Shown piece after piece: positions 7,886-18,675 of a DNA stretch of 20,472 bases. Source of the DNA: an uncultured Actinomycetes bacterium. Lineage in GTDB: Bacteria > Actinomycetota > Actinomycetes > Nanopelagicales > Nanopelagicaceae. The DNA is taken from the NCBI GenBank assembly GCA_903898855.1, contig CAIUHB010000028.1, forward strand, positions 1 through 20,472, read 5' to 3'. Below the pieces are notes generated by a model. It made no database searches. It was not told the origin of the DNA and saw only the letters and a list, made by a program, of their open reading frames with translations. Within the stretch, counting starts at the first letter, position 1. Each line of letters opens with the position of its first letter. The position numbers and the translations under genes are program-made.

Positions 7886-8665
7886 TTAGGCGGTGGCTAC
7901 GCGGTGAAACTTGGCTATTCGAGCGAATTCCTCCGGGTCCAGGCTCGCTCCGCCAACCAAAACGCCATCGATATCAGCTTGACGCATGATCTCAACAATG
8001 TTGGCAGATTTCACTGAACCGCCATAAAGGATTCGAGCTGCCTCTGCGATTTCATCAGAGGCAATCTTGGCTAGCTCGATGCGAATAGCTGCACAGACCT
8101 CTTGGGCATCTTCTGGGGTGGCTGTCTTACCAGTACCAATAGCCCATACTGGTTCGTAAGCGAAAACAATCTTCTTGAGATCTGGTTTATGGAAACCTTT
8201 TAGACCATTGCGTAATTGAGTGAGTACGTGTTCAACATGAGTGCCCGACTCACGTATGGCAAGTTCTTCTCCGATACATAGAATTGGTGAAATCTCATTG
8301 GCAAGCGCAGCTTTAATCTTGCGATTAAGGAGTTCATCGCCCTCGTCGTGAATTGCCCGGCGCTCTGAGTGACCAACGAGAACATAGGAACAACCAAGCT
8401 TGTGCAGCATTGAACCCGAGATATCTCCGGTAAATGCACCACTGGCTTCAGGCGAGAGATCCTGAGCGCCGTAGACCAAGCGAAGGCGATCGCCATCTAT
8501 CAGCGTCTGCACGGAACGGATATCAGTAAAGGGCGGAATGACTAGTACATCTACCGCGTCATAGTCCTTATCCTCTAGGGAGTATGAGAGTTTTTGCGTT
8601 ACCGCAATCGCCTCAAGGTGGTTGAGGTTCATCTTCCAGTTTCCTGCGATGAGCGGCTTGCGCAT
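7886..8665 (-). CDS. tpiA: Triosephosphate isomerase
   Basis: Interconverts dihydroxyacetone phosphate and glyceraldehyde 3-phosphate in the cytosol. The 259-residue product is a complete TIM barrel with N9 and K11 in AGNWKMN, the electrophile H99 in VLVGHSERR, the catalytic base E171 in [12 protein letters not shown] with the flexible loop after it, and the phosphate-binding [11 protein letters not shown] and [10 protein letters not shown]. The ATG at 8665 has a clear ribosome site AAAGGAG (8671-8677), and gives the standard [12 protein letters not shown] start. It lies 43 bp after pgk, cotranscribed with gap and pgk. Confidence 0.97.
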   Translation of the reverse strand: MRKPLIAGNWKMNLNHLEAIAVTQKLSYSLEDKDYDAVDVLVIPPFTDIRSVQTLIDGDRLRLVYGAQDLSPEASGAFTGDISGSMLHKLGCSYVLVGHSERRAIHDEGDELLNRKIKAALANEISPILCIGEELAIRESGTHVEHVLTQLRNGLKGFHKPDLKKIVFAYEPVWAIGTGKTATPEDAQEVCAAIRIELAKIASDEIAEAARILYGGSVKSANIVEIMRQADIDGVLVGGASLDPEEFARIAKFHRVATA

Positions 8666-8708
8666 TACTTCTCCTTTTACGATCCTTTTATGGTCTCTGC
8701 TAAACGAT

Positions 8709-9902
8709 TTATGAAAGTGCGGTAATTCCCGGAAGTTCTTTGCCTTCTAGATATTCAAGGGAAGCTCCGCCGCCGGTTGAGATATAACCGAAATCCGAGT
8801 CAGCGAATCCGAGCTTGCGTACTGCAGCGGCGGAATCTCCACCACCTACAACTGATATGCCGGAGACCTTAGTTAGCGCAGTTGCGACAACTTTTGTTCC
8901 ATTGGCGAAATTCGGAAATTCGAAGACTCCCATAGGGCCATTCCAGAAAACGGTCTTGCATCCTTCGATGGCTTGTGCAAATGCCGCTGCTGTATCAGGT
9001 CCGATATCTAGTCCCATTTGATCAGATGGGATGGCATCGGCGCTGACTACTGTCGGGGTGGCATCTGCAGCAAACTTAGGAGCAACCACAATATCGGTTG
9101 GCAATAAAATTGTGACGCCTAAAGATTTTGCTCGCTCTAAGAGTTCTAGAACGATTGGGATTGACTCAGTTTCAACAAGTGATGTTCCGATCTCTTTGCC
9201 TTGTGCAGCAAGGAAGGTAAAGAGCATTCCCCCGCCAATTGCAAGCAGATTTACTTTATCGAGCAGATTTGAAATGACTCCGATTTTATCTGAGACCTTT
9301 GCTCCCCCAAGTACTACACCGTACGGGCGCTCTGGGTTCTGAGTTAACTTTTTGAGCACATCAATCTCGGCTGCAACCAAATAGCCGGCTGCATGCGGTA
9401 ATAATTTGGCAACGTCATAAACAGATGCATGCTTGCGGTGCACAGCACCAAATCCATCGCTGACAAAGAGATCGGCATAGCTGGCCAACTCCTTAGCGAG
9501 CACGGCTCGTTCCGCCTCATCTTTGCTGGTCTCGGCTGCTTCGTAGCGAATATTCTCCAGCAGCAGAATTTCGCCGGAACTTAGCGATGAGACTTCTGCT
9601 GATGCTCCAGTTATATTCTCAGAGAATGCGATTTTTTGATCGAGAAGTTCACCAAGGCGAATTGCAACTGGCGCCAATGAAAGCTCTGGCTTGCGCTCTC
9701 CCTTTGGTCTTCCCAGGTGCGCAACGATTATTACGCGCGCACCTTTCGAGACTAAGTACTTGATGGTGGGAAGGGATGCTCGAATACGACCATCATCAGT
9801 GATTACGCCATCTTTCAATGGAACATTGAGATCGCAGCGAAGCAGTACCCGCTTGCCCTCAAGAGCTAAATCTTCTACTGAAGCAATATTCGCCTTTGTC
9901 AT
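8709..9902 (-). CDS. pgk: Phosphoglycerate kinase
   Basis: Transfers phosphate from 1,3-bisphosphoglycerate to ADP, the first ATP-yielding step of glycolysis. The 397-residue product has the two-domain layout: [12 protein letters not shown] (18-29), [10 protein letters not shown] (61-70), LLLENIRY and [17 protein letters not shown] in the N-terminal domain; [13 protein letters not shown] and [15 protein letters not shown] at the hinge; WNGPMGVFE and the nucleotide-binding GGGDSAAAV in the C-terminal domain; and [17 protein letters not shown] near the end. The ATG at 9902 is 12 bp after the gap stop; there is no strong ribosome site, suggesting translation coupled to gap. Length and motifs are normal. 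Confidence 0.97.
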   Translation of the reverse strand: MTKANIASVEDLALEGKRVLLRCDLNVPLKDGVITDDGRIRASLPTIKYLVSKGARVIIVAHLGRPKGERKPELSLAPVAIRLGELLDQKIAFSENITGASAEVSSLSSGEILLLENIRYEAAETSKDEAERAVLAKELASYADLFVSDGFGAVHRKHASVYDVAKLLPHAAGYLVAAEIDVLKKLTQNPERPYGVVLGGAKVSDKIGVISNLLDKVNLLAIGGGMLFTFLAAQGKEIGTSLVETESIPIVLELLERAKSLGVTILLPTDIVVAPKFAADATPTVVSADAIPSDQMGLDIGPDTAAAFAQAIEGCKTVFWNGPMGVFEFPNFANGTKVVATALTKVSGISVVGGGDSAAAVRKLGFADSDFGYISTGGGASLEYLEGKELPGITALS

Positions 9903-9914
9903 TGAACTTGCTGA

Positions 9915-11028
<1,114 letters not shown>

Positions 11029-11059
11029 TACGAGAATTTCCTACCTGAAAGTAGCGGAA

Positions 11060-12037
11060 TTAACCCAATAAATCTGGGCTCAAGCCCGCTTCGGTATCAG
11101 GAATACCTAAGTCATGTGCGCGCTTATCCGCCATTGCGAGCAAGCGACGTATGCGGCCGGCAATTGCATCCTTGGTCATGGGCGGAACTGCAAGTGAACC
11201 GAGCTCTTCCAAACTTGCTTGACCATGATTGATGCGAAGCTCACCCGCCTCTTTGAGATGGTCCGGAATTTCAGCTCCGAGAATTTCCATTGCTCGTTGT
11301 ACTCTCGCTGAAGCAGCCACTGCGGCTCGAGCTGATCTACGAAGATTTGCATCATCAAAATTGGCGAGGCGATTTGCAGTAGCGCGAACCTCTCTGCGCA
11401 TACGACGCTCTTCCCAAGCGAGCACGCTCTCATGCGCGCCGAGTCTGGTGAGCAGCGCCCCAATAGCATCGCCATCTCTAAGCACAACACGATCAACACT
11501 TCTTACCTCGCGAGCCTTGGCGGTGATTCCTAGTCGACGGGCTGCGCCCACCAAGGCAAGGGCTGCCTCTGGTCCAGGACAGGTAATTTCGAGAGCCGAT
11601 GAACGACCTGGTTCGGTTAATGAACCGTGTGCGAGAAATGCTCCGCGCCACGCTGCTTCAGCATCGCAGATGCCTGCCGAGACTACTTGAGGCGGCAAGC
11701 CACGTACTGGGCGATTATTGGCATCAATCAAACCAGTCTGTCGAGCCAGGGCGTCGCCATCGGAGGTGACGCGAACGACGTAACGACTTCCCTTTCGCAA
11801 CCCGGAGGGAGAGAGAACGGCCAACTCGGATTCATGTCCGTAGACCTCGGAGATATCTTTGCGCAACCGGCGTGCGCTCTGCGCTGTATCTAACTCAACC
11901 TCGATCACAATCTTGCCTGCGGCAATGTGAAGTCCACCGGCGAAGCGAAGGAGGGATGAGACCTCAGCCTTGCGGCAGCAGGGCTTGGTGACGGAGAGAC
12001 GGCTGAGCTCGTCCTTCACTGATGCTGTCATTGCCAT
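11060..12037 (-). CDS. whiA: DNA-binding protein WhiA
   Basis: WhiA is a sporulation/division regulator in Streptomyces and is widely kept in Gram-positive bacteria. The 325-residue product starts [16 protein letters not shown], the usual actinobacterial start. The N-terminal part is the LAGLIDADG homing-endonuclease-like domain with [16 protein letters not shown] (22-37) and [16 protein letters not shown]; the central [20 protein letters not shown] and [12 protein letters not shown] are hallmarks; the C-terminal third carries the helix-turn-helix with [20 protein letters not shown] and [14 protein letters not shown]. The ATG at 12037 was chosen over the in-frame ATG two codons later for the family match. 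It follows yvcK by 19 bp and ends the uvr-rapZ-yvcK run. Confidence 0.96.
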   Translation of the reverse strand: MAMTASVKDELSRLSVTKPCCRKAEVSSLLRFAGGLHIAAGKIVIEVELDTAQSARRLRKDISEVYGHESELAVLSPSGLRKGSRYVVRVTSDGDALARQTGLIDANNRPVRGLPPQVVSAGICDAEAAWRGAFLAHGSLTEPGRSSALEITCPGPEAALALVGAARRLGITAKAREVRSVDRVVLRDGDAIGALLTRLGAHESVLAWEERRMRREVRATANRLANFDDANLRRSARAAVAASARVQRAMEILGAEIPDHLKEAGELRINHGQASLEELGSLAVPPMTKDAIAGRIRRLLAMADKRAHDLGIPDTEAGLSPDLLG

Positions 12038-12056
12038 GGCGGTATCTAATCAGGCT

Positions 12057-12992
12057 TCAACCGAAAATGTGTGCGAAAAGTAAAGATAATTTCTTGGGAT
12101 CGTGATGCAATGGGTTCTCCGCTTGTGCCACATCGGCGATAACGAGTTCTCCGCCACATTTAGCCACCATTGCCTGCAATTTAGCGGAAGAAGCGATAAT
12201 GGAGGGGTCGGCGATTGCATAGTCCAAGGTGAGTGAAGGTTGGTGCGAGAGCACTAATTCGAGGTGCTCCTCCGGAGTATTTCCAGCAAACTCCCCCGCA
12301 CTATTTGGCTCGGCGAGATTGAAAACCATAATTTTCTTAGCCGCAGATTGCGTAACGCATTGCGCCTGTTCCTTAAAGAGAAAGTGCGGCATCACGCTAG
12401 AGAACCATGAACCCGGTCCCATTGTTATCCATTGGGCAGCGGCGATTGCGCTCTTAGACTCCTGCGGCATCAGCGGATTTTCTGGAATTAATCTCAGCGA
12501 TTCTAAAGTTCCCTTTGCCGTCGCCACCTGGACTTGACCACGAATTATCTCCTCGCCGTTGGCTGTGAGAAAACGTCCCTCAATATCAACTGGCTCTATA
12601 GCCATCGGCAAAACTCGACCAACAACTTTAAGTAGCTTGCCGACTTCATCTAACCCCGCGACAAAATCACCATCGATATCCCAGAGCGCTGACAGGAGAA
12701 GATTTCCAAGGGCATGGCCACCAAGTTCACCTTGCGAGGTGAAGCGATGTTGGATTACATCGGCCCATCCTCGACCCCAATCATCATCGGCACAGAGCGC
12801 AGCCAGCGCCATCCGTAAATCTCCAGGAGGTAGTTGATTGAACTCCTGTCGTAATCGGCCACTGGAGCCACCGTTATCTGCAACCGTCACGATTGCAGTG
12901 ATCTCATCAGTAATCATGCGAAGTGAACGGAGCGTGGCGGCCAATCCGTGCCCACCACCGAGTGCAACGACTCGAGTATTTCTATGGGTCAT
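12057..12992 (-). CDS. yvcK: YvcK/CofD-like protein (gluconeogenesis factor family)
   Basis: Member of the CofD-like UDP-sugar-binding family; in Bacillus YvcK is needed for growth on gluconeogenic carbon and for normal cell shape, in mycobacteria (CuvA) for cell-wall organisation. The 311-residue product has the Rossmann-like start VVALGGGHGLAATLRSL (8-24), ADNGGSSGRLR (39-48 region), PPGDLRMAL (55-63), GHALGNLLL (92-100) and the downstream MGPGSWFSSVMPHFL with the usual nucleotide-loop pattern. The ATG at 12992 touches the TAA of rapZ with no base between (TAAATG). The rapZ-yvcK-whiA order is widely conserved in Gram-positives. The exact role in this organism cannot be read from sequence. 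Confidence 0.94.
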   Translation of the reverse strand: MTHRNTRVVALGGGHGLAATLRSLRMITDEITAIVTVADNGGSSGRLRQEFNQLPPGDLRMALAALCADDDWGRGWADVIQHRFTSQGELGGHALGNLLLSALWDIDGDFVAGLDEVGKLLKVVGRVLPMAIEPVDIEGRFLTANGEEIIRGQVQVATAKGTLESLRLIPENPLMPQESKSAIAAAQWITMGPGSWFSSVMPHFLFKEQAQCVTQSAAKKIMVFNLAEPNSAGEFAGNTPEEHLELVLSHQPSLTLDYAIADPSIIASSAKLQAMVAKCGGELVIADVAQAENPLHHDPKKLSLLFAHIFG

Positions 12993-13868
12993 TTAGAGCT
13001 CGCGACCCAAATCTCTGTCAATTACTTGAGCGGAAATCTTCTTTCCAGAAGCGTGCTGTGCGCCATTAAGTCTGGTGGCTAATTCATGGGCGATGGCAAC
13101 GCTGCGGTGTTTTCCGCCGGTGCACCCAACTGCCAACGTTAAATACTTTCGCCCCTCGTGGATAAAACCGGTAGTCATAGTGTTGAAGAGTGAGATGTAC
13201 CGATCGAGAAACTCTTGCACATTTGGCGTATCGAGTACTGCATGCTTCACCGCTTCATCCAACCCAGTAAGTGGTCGAAGCTCGGCTATCCAATGTGGGT
13301 TGGCAATAAAGCGGCAATCGGTCACCAAATCGGCATCGACCGGAATTCCATATTTGTATCCAAAGCTGAGAATGTTGACTCGCAAATCTGCGCCATCGCC
13401 ATTTTCAAAAAGGTCAGAGACTTTCTTCTCTAACTGGTGAATATTAAGTGAAGAGGAGTCCAAGACAATATCTGCCACCGAACGAACCTCTTGCAAACGC
13501 TCCCGCTCTTGGGCGATTCCATCGAGGATCCGACCGGCGCCTTGAAGTGGATGTGGCCGTCTGGTCGATTCAAAGCGTCGAACCAAAACATCATCGGCGG
13601 CATCGACAAAGAGCACACGGTGCGGAATAGAGTTTTCGGCCAACTCCGCAAGCGCCCTACTTAAATCATCAAAAAATTGGCGGCCTCGTACATCGATGAC
13701 AACGGCAATCGATGTCGCAGTTTTTGAAGCCATCTCGCAGAGGTTTGCTAACAAGGAGGGTGGCAAGTTATCGACCACATACCAGCCGAGGTCCTCCATG
13801 GCGTGTGCCACCGTCGAGCGACCGGCGCCACTCATGCCAGTAATCACTACAACTTCATTGCTCGCCAT
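12993..13868 (-). CDS. rapZ: RapZ family nucleotide-binding protein (RNase adapter)
   Basis: P-loop protein of the RapZ/YvcJ family. In E. coli RapZ guides RNase E to a small RNA controlling glucosamine-6-phosphate synthase; in Actinobacteria the role is not well known. The 291-residue product has Walker A GMSGAGRST (11-19), LGWYVVDNLPPSLL (27-40), a Walker B-like IAVVIDVRGR, FESTRRPHPL, and the C-terminal RapZ domain with ILSFGYKYGIPVDADLV and AVGCTGGKHRSVAIAHEL. The Walker lysine is arginine (R17), as is common in actinobacterial members, so this is not read as a defect. The ATG at 13868 has GGAGG (13874-13878) in front. It follows uvrC by 25 bp. Confidence 0.95.
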   Translation of the reverse strand: MASNEVVVITGMSGAGRSTVAHAMEDLGWYVVDNLPPSLLANLCEMASKTATSIAVVIDVRGRQFFDDLSRALAELAENSIPHRVLFVDAADDVLVRRFESTRRPHPLQGAGRILDGIAQERERLQEVRSVADIVLDSSSLNIHQLEKKVSDLFENGDGADLRVNILSFGYKYGIPVDADLVTDCRFIANPHWIAELRPLTGLDEAVKHAVLDTPNVQEFLDRYISLFNTMTTGFIHEGRKYLTLAVGCTGGKHRSVAIAHELATRLNGAQHASGKKISAQVIDRDLGREL

Positions 13869-13893
13869 ATCTACCTCCAGTTAGTAAAGATAC

Positions 13894-15822
13894 TCAATCA
13901 GGAGCGATTATTTCTCCGGTTTGAGTGTTAATTTTCGACGCAGGCACCTCCATTGCAGCTAGCGCTGCAAGTGCTTGGAATATTTGATTGGCAATCTTCT
14001 CGCCGATACCCGGAACTAAAGAAATCTCTTCCACCGGTGCTTTTCGAAGCGCAGCAACCGAGCCAAAGGCTTCCAAGATGGCGGCTCGACGTACTTGTCC
14101 TAATGTAGGTATCTCATCTAAGAGTGACTCCAACATGACTTTTGATCGCTTGCTGCGATGAAAAGTAATAGCGAAGCGGTGTGCCTCGTCGCGAATACGT
14201 TGCAATAAATAAAGGCCTTCACTATGTCTCGGAAAGATTATTGGCTCTTTGCTATCTGGTAGCCAAACCTCTTCCAGGCGCTTGGCCAAACCGCATAACG
14301 CAATATCGGAAATTCCCAGCTCCGCTAAGGCTCGCGCGGCAGCAGCGACTTGGGGGGCTCCGCCATCGACCACAATTAGTTGAGGTGGGTAGGCAAATTT
14401 GGGCTTAGTGCCACCAAGGGCATTAACTTCATCGATATTGATATCGCGCTCTGCTAAGTATCGTTTGAGTCTGCGTGTAAGAACATGATGCATCGCCCGA
14501 GTGTCATCAAACCCAAGCTCATCATCAATGGCGAATCGACGGTATTCACTCTTCTTAGGTTGGCCATCTTCAAAGACCACCATTGAGGCAACCATCGACG
14601 TTCCTTGAATATTGGAGATATCAAAACACTCTATCCGAAGCGGGACTTCCGAGAGATCGAGCGCGGCTGCAATCTCCTCTAAGGCTTTGCCGCTAACTGC
14701 AGCGTCGTTAGCTCGTTTACTGAGGTATTGAATGAGCGCTTGGTGAGCATTGAGTTTCACCGTGGCCAGCACCTCGAATTTTTCGCCGCGCTGGGGTTGA
14801 ATTATGGAAACCTTGTGACCGCTCTTTTCGCCCAGCCACTGCTCTAAAACAGCGGCGTTCTCTGGAAGTTGTTGAACCAAGATTTCAGAGGCAGGATCGC
14901 TCTCCGCATAAACTTTGAGTAGCGCCGCTTCGATGGTGCTCTCCTCTTCCAATACGTCTGAGCGATCCATCACCCACGAGCGAGAGCCAATGACTCTGCC
15001 ATGTCGCACTGTGAAAATAGTGATACCGGCATGAGTAATCTCCTCATGCACAGCGATTAAATCAGCGCTGAGATTTTGACTCAGCATGGTACCTGCGGTC
15101 TCAGCCGAACGCTTGAGTGCGTGGAGTTGGTCGCGAATCTTGGCCGCCTTCTCGTACTCCTGGTTCTCCGAAGCACGCTGCATATCTTGCTCCAATTGAA
15201 TGGAGATATCTTCCGGATTGGAATCGAGAAACTTCACTAAATTCTTGGCTAATTGCTGATGTTCCTCTTTGGAAATCCAACCAACACAAGGCGCAGCACA
15301 CTTACCAATATCACCGAGCAAACATTGGCGCCCAGTTTTCTGCGCCCGCATAAAGTTGGAATCTGAACAACTGCGTATTGGATATATCTTTTGCAAAACG
15401 TCGAAGGTGCTTCGCAGCGCCCACGCATGGGCGTAAGGTCCAAAATATTTCACACCAGGGAGTTTCTTGGCCCTTGAGATATATAGCTTAGGAAAATCTT
15501 CTTTTAAGCTCACGGCTAGATATGGGTAGGACTTATCATCCTTAAATTGGATATTAAATTGCGGGTTCTCTGATTTAATCCAAGTAAATTCAAGTTGCAG
15601 GGCTTCCACCTCGGTGGCAACGATTGTCCAATCAACACGAACTGCGGTGTGGACCATCCGATAGGTCTTCTCCAGCAAATTACTTTGAAAATAGGAGTTA
15701 AGTCGATTCTTAAGATTCTTGGCCTTGCCAACATAGATCACGCGATCTTTGGCATCATAAAAGCGATATACCCCAGGGTTAGTTGGGATATTGCTCGGGC
15801 GATAACTCTGTGGATCGCTCAT
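13894..15822 (-). CDS. uvrC: Excinuclease ABC subunit C (UvrC)
   Basis: UvrC makes both incisions around a DNA lesion bound by UvrB. The 642-residue product shows: GIY-YIG nuclease (about 12-95) with PGVYRF, VIYVGKAKNLKNRL and E78; four cysteines C152, C167, C175 and C179, matching in spacing the Fe-S ligands reported for E. coli UvrC; a UVR UvrB-contact motif (about 206-238, QEYEKAAKIRDQLHALK); an RNase H-like nuclease with D401 (ECFDISNIQGT), D486 (IVVDGGAPQV) and H548 (RDEAHRFAITFHR); and two helix-hairpin-helix motifs (about 570-620, with LVPGIGEKIA). The ATG at 15822 lies 6 bp after the uvrA stop. Complete and normal in length. Confidence 0.97.
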   Translation of the reverse strand: MSDPQSYRPSNIPTNPGVYRFYDAKDRVIYVGKAKNLKNRLNSYFQSNLLEKTYRMVHTAVRVDWTIVATEVEALQLEFTWIKSENPQFNIQFKDDKSYPYLAVSLKEDFPKLYISRAKKLPGVKYFGPYAHAWALRSTFDVLQKIYPIRSCSDSNFMRAQKTGRQCLLGDIGKCAAPCVGWISKEEHQQLAKNLVKFLDSNPEDISIQLEQDMQRASENQEYEKAAKIRDQLHALKRSAETAGTMLSQNLSADLIAVHEEITHAGITIFTVRHGRVIGSRSWVMDRSDVLEEESTIEAALLKVYAESDPASEILVQQLPENAAVLEQWLGEKSGHKVSIIQPQRGEKFEVLATVKLNAHQALIQYLSKRANDAAVSGKALEEIAAALDLSEVPLRIECFDISNIQGTSMVASMVVFEDGQPKKSEYRRFAIDDELGFDDTRAMHHVLTRRLKRYLAERDINIDEVNALGGTKPKFAYPPQLIVVDGGAPQVAAAARALAELGISDIALCGLAKRLEEVWLPDSKEPIIFPRHSEGLYLLQRIRDEAHRFAITFHRSKRSKVMLESLLDEIPTLGQVRRAAILEAFGSVAALRKAPVEEISLVPGIGEKIANQIFQALAALAAMEVPASKINTQTGEIIAPD

Positions 15823-15828
15823 CGGTGA

Positions 15829-18675
15829 CTACTTTGACTTTAGAGTTTCGGCCAAGAAAGTTCCGGTGAAGCTCGCTTTATTCTTGGCGATCTCCTCCGG
15901 CGTACCTTCGGCAATCACCATTCCACCGCCAGCGCCACCCTCTGGTCCCATATCAATAATCCAGTCAGCAGATTTAATGACATCTAGATTGTGCTCGATG
16001 ACGATTACCGTATTTCCGGTATCCACTAATCGATTAAGAACAACAAGTAGTTTGCGCACATCTTCAAAGTGCAGACCAGTTGTTGGTTCGTCAAGCACAT
16101 AAATCGTGCGTCCAGTCGAACGTCGTTGAAGTTCAGTTGCCAGCTTCACGCGTTGGGCTTCTCCACCCGAGAGCGTTGGCGCGCTCTGTCCAAGACGAAC
16201 ATACCCAAGACCGACTTCATCAAGGGTCTTGAGGTATCTAGCAATAGCTGGAACAGATTCGAAGAAGCCAAGCGCTTCTGATATCGGCATATCCAAGACT
16301 TGGGCGATAGTCTTACCCTTGTAGTGAACTTCTAGCGTCTCTCGGTTATAACGTGCGCCATGGCAGACCTCGCATGGAACATATACATCGGGAAGGAAGT
16401 TCATCTCGATGGTGATGGTTCCATCTCCCGCGCAGTTCTCGCAGCGACCACCTTTGACGTTAAAGGAGAAGCGGCCTTGTTGATATCCACGAATCTTTGC
16501 CTCTGCGGTTTCAGCAAATAACGCCCGAACCTTGTCGAAGACGCCGGTATAGGTGGCTGGATTCGAGCGAGGAGTGCGACCGATTGGAGATTGATCAACG
16601 TGCACAACTTTATCGAGGTGCTCAAGACCAGTGATTGTTCGGTGTCTACCCGGAACGATACGCGCGCCATTGAGCTTGTTGGCTAGGACGGAATAGAGAA
16701 TGTCGTTAACCAAAGTGGATTTACCAGAACCAGAGACGCCGGTAACCGCCACGAAGTTGGCAAGCGGGAAGGAAACATCGATATTTTGCAGATTGTTTTC
16801 GCGCGCTTGTTTTACCGTTAAAGATTTAGCTTTTACCTGTGGGCGACGATTTTTCGGAACCTCAATCTTTGAGCGACCAGAGAGATAGGCGCCAGTGATG
16901 GAATCTTTGGCCGTAATTAGCGCTTGATAGTCTCCGGATGAGACGACTACACCACCATGCTCACCTGCGCCTGGCCCAATATCGACGATCCAATCCGCGG
17001 TGCGAATCGTGTCCTCATCATGTTCAACAACAATGAGAGTATTTCCCAAATCTCTAAGCCGCGTAAGCGTCTCAATCAATCGTCTATTATCGCGTTGGTG
17101 CAGCCCAATACTTGGCTCGTCTAGAACGTAAAGCACTCCAACTAAACCCGAACCGATCTGAGTAGCTAGTCGAATACGTTGCGCCTCACCGCCAGAAAGT
17201 GTCCCGGCTGGTCGTTCGAGTGAGAGATAGTTCAAGCCAACATCAAGTAGGAATCCCAGGCGAGCGTGAACCTCTTTGAGAACTCGCTCGGCGATCTGCT
17301 TTTCCCGAGCTGTCAGTGAGAGCTTCTTAAGAAAGACCGCGCAATCGGCCAAGGAGAGTTGGCAGATTTCGGCAATGTTCTTCTCCCCCAATGTGACTGA
17401 GAGAACTTCTGGCTTTAATCGAGTTCCCTTACAGACTGGGCATGGAGTTTCGCGCATATACGCTTCATATTTATCGCGGCTGAAATCACTATCGGTTTCG
17501 GAATGGCGACGTTGAACAAAGGAGACGACACCTTCAAAGCCAGTCGAATAATTTCTAACCCGTCCATAGCGATTCTTATATTTCACATGCACTTCATAGT
17601 CATAACCATGTAATAAAGCCTGCTTCGCTTTGGCGGGAAGTGACTTCCATGGCTTCTCCATCGAGAATTTCATATCGGCAGCCAAGCCTTCAATCAGGCG
17701 GTGGAAATACTCGGATGATTGGCCACCCGCCCAAGGCGCGATTGCTCCTTCATAAATGCTTAACGAATCATCCGGGATGACTAACTCTTCATCTACTTCT
17801 AACTTGGTGCCGATACCAGTGCACTCTGGGCAGGCGCCAAAAGGTGAGTTAAATGAGAAGGAGCGAGGTTCCAGCTCTTCAAAGGAGAGACCACAATCAT
17901 GGCAAGCCATGTGCTCGCTATAGGTCTTCTCTTTCTCAGGATCGCCAGCTGCAACATCTACGAAATCAAGAATGACTAGGCCATTGGCTAAGCGAAGTGC
18001 TGTCTCAACAGAGTCAGTAATGCGTGACTTGGAATCTGGTTTAACAGTTAGGCGGTCAACAACAACTTCGATCGTGTGCTTCTCTTGCTTTTTGAGTTTG
18101 GGAACATCGGCAATGGCATAGACGGTGCCATCAACGCGCACTCGCGCAAAACCCTGGACCGTAAAGTCTTTAAATAAGTCGAGGAACTCACCTTTTCGTT
18201 CACGAACTACTGGGGCCAGGACAAGGAATTTACTTCCCTCTTTCATTCCCAATATTTGATCAACGATATTTTGTGGCGTCTGTTTGGCAATCGCCTTTCC
18301 GCAATTAGGGCAATGTGGTCGACCGGCGCGAGCAAATAGCAGTCGAAGATAGTCATAAACCTCAGTAATTGTGCCCACGGTTGAGCGCGGGTTGCGGTTG
18401 GTCGACTTTTGATCGATGGATACGGCTGGCGAAAGACCCTCTATGAAGTCCACATCTGGTTTATCCATCTGACCGAGAAACTGACGCGCATAGGCCGATA
18501 GGGATTCCACGTAACGGCGTTGGCCTTCGGCAAAGATGGTGTCGAAAGCGAGTGAGGATTTACCGGAACCACTCAGGCCGGTAAAAACAATCAGCGCATT
18601 GCGAGGCAAGTCGAGCGAAACATTCTTCAAGTTGTGCTCGCGCGCGCCGCGAACAATTAATCTATCGGCGCTCAT
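15829..18675 (-). CDS. uvrA: Excinuclease ABC subunit A (UvrA)
   Basis: Damage-recognition ATPase of nucleotide excision repair, which loads UvrB on DNA. The 948-residue product is the tandem ABC ATPase expected: first Walker [10 protein letters not shown] (33-41), [20 protein letters not shown] after it, zinc cysteines starting C122/C125 (HCPNCGK) and further CxxC pairs in the insertion, first signature LSGGEAQRI (near 492), [16 protein letters not shown]; second Walker [10 protein letters not shown] (near 645), the C-terminal zinc finger [10 protein letters not shown]...[11 protein letters not shown], second signature LSGGEAQRV (near 835) and [14 protein letters not shown]. The ATG at 18675 abuts the uvrB TAA with no gap. 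All ATPase and zinc motifs are intact. Confidence 0.98.
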   Translation of the reverse strand: MSADRLIVRGAREHNLKNVSLDLPRNALIVFTGLSGSGKSSLAFDTIFAEGQRRYVESLSAYARQFLGQMDKPDVDFIEGLSPAVSIDQKSTNRNPRSTVGTITEVYDYLRLLFARAGRPHCPNCGKAIAKQTPQNIVDQILGMKEGSKFLVLAPVVRERKGEFLDLFKDFTVQGFARVRVDGTVYAIADVPKLKKQEKHTIEVVVDRLTVKPDSKSRITDSVETALRLANGLVILDFVDVAAGDPEKEKTYSEHMACHDCGLSFEELEPRSFSFNSPFGACPECTGIGTKLEVDEELVIPDDSLSIYEGAIAPWAGGQSSEYFHRLIEGLAADMKFSMEKPWKSLPAKAKQALLHGYDYEVHVKYKNRYGRVRNYSTGFEGVVSFVQRRHSETDSDFSRDKYEAYMRETPCPVCKGTRLKPEVLSVTLGEKNIAEICQLSLADCAVFLKKLSLTAREKQIAERVLKEVHARLGFLLDVGLNYLSLERPAGTLSGGEAQRIRLATQIGSGLVGVLYVLDEPSIGLHQRDNRRLIETLTRLRDLGNTLIVVEHDEDTIRTADWIVDIGPGAGEHGGVVVSSGDYQALITAKDSITGAYLSGRSKIEVPKNRRPQVKAKSLTVKQARENNLQNIDVSFPLANFVAVTGVSGSGKSTLVNDILYSVLANKLNGARIVPGRHRTITGLEHLDKVVHVDQSPIGRTPRSNPATYTGVFDKVRALFAETAEAKIRGYQQGRFSFNVKGGRCENCAGDGTITIEMNFLPDVYVPCEVCHGARYNRETLEVHYKGKTIAQVLDMPISEALGFFESVPAIARYLKTLDEVGLGYVRLGQSAPTLSGGEAQRVKLATELQRRSTGRTIYVLDEPTTGLHFEDVRKLLVVLNRLVDTGNTVIVIEHNLDVIKSADWIIDMGPEGGAGGGMVIAEGTPEEIAKNKASFTGTFLAETLKSK

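Noticed and set aside
11229..11690. 153-codon open frame on the plus strand
   Set aside because: It is antisense to whiA, whose frame is full length and strongly conserved; the plus-strand product is low-complexity Ser/Ala/Arg and matches nothing I know.
13812..13838. Arginine in place of lysine in the RapZ Walker A motif
   Set aside because: The change is usual in actinobacterial RapZ homologues, so it is not evidence for a broken gene.
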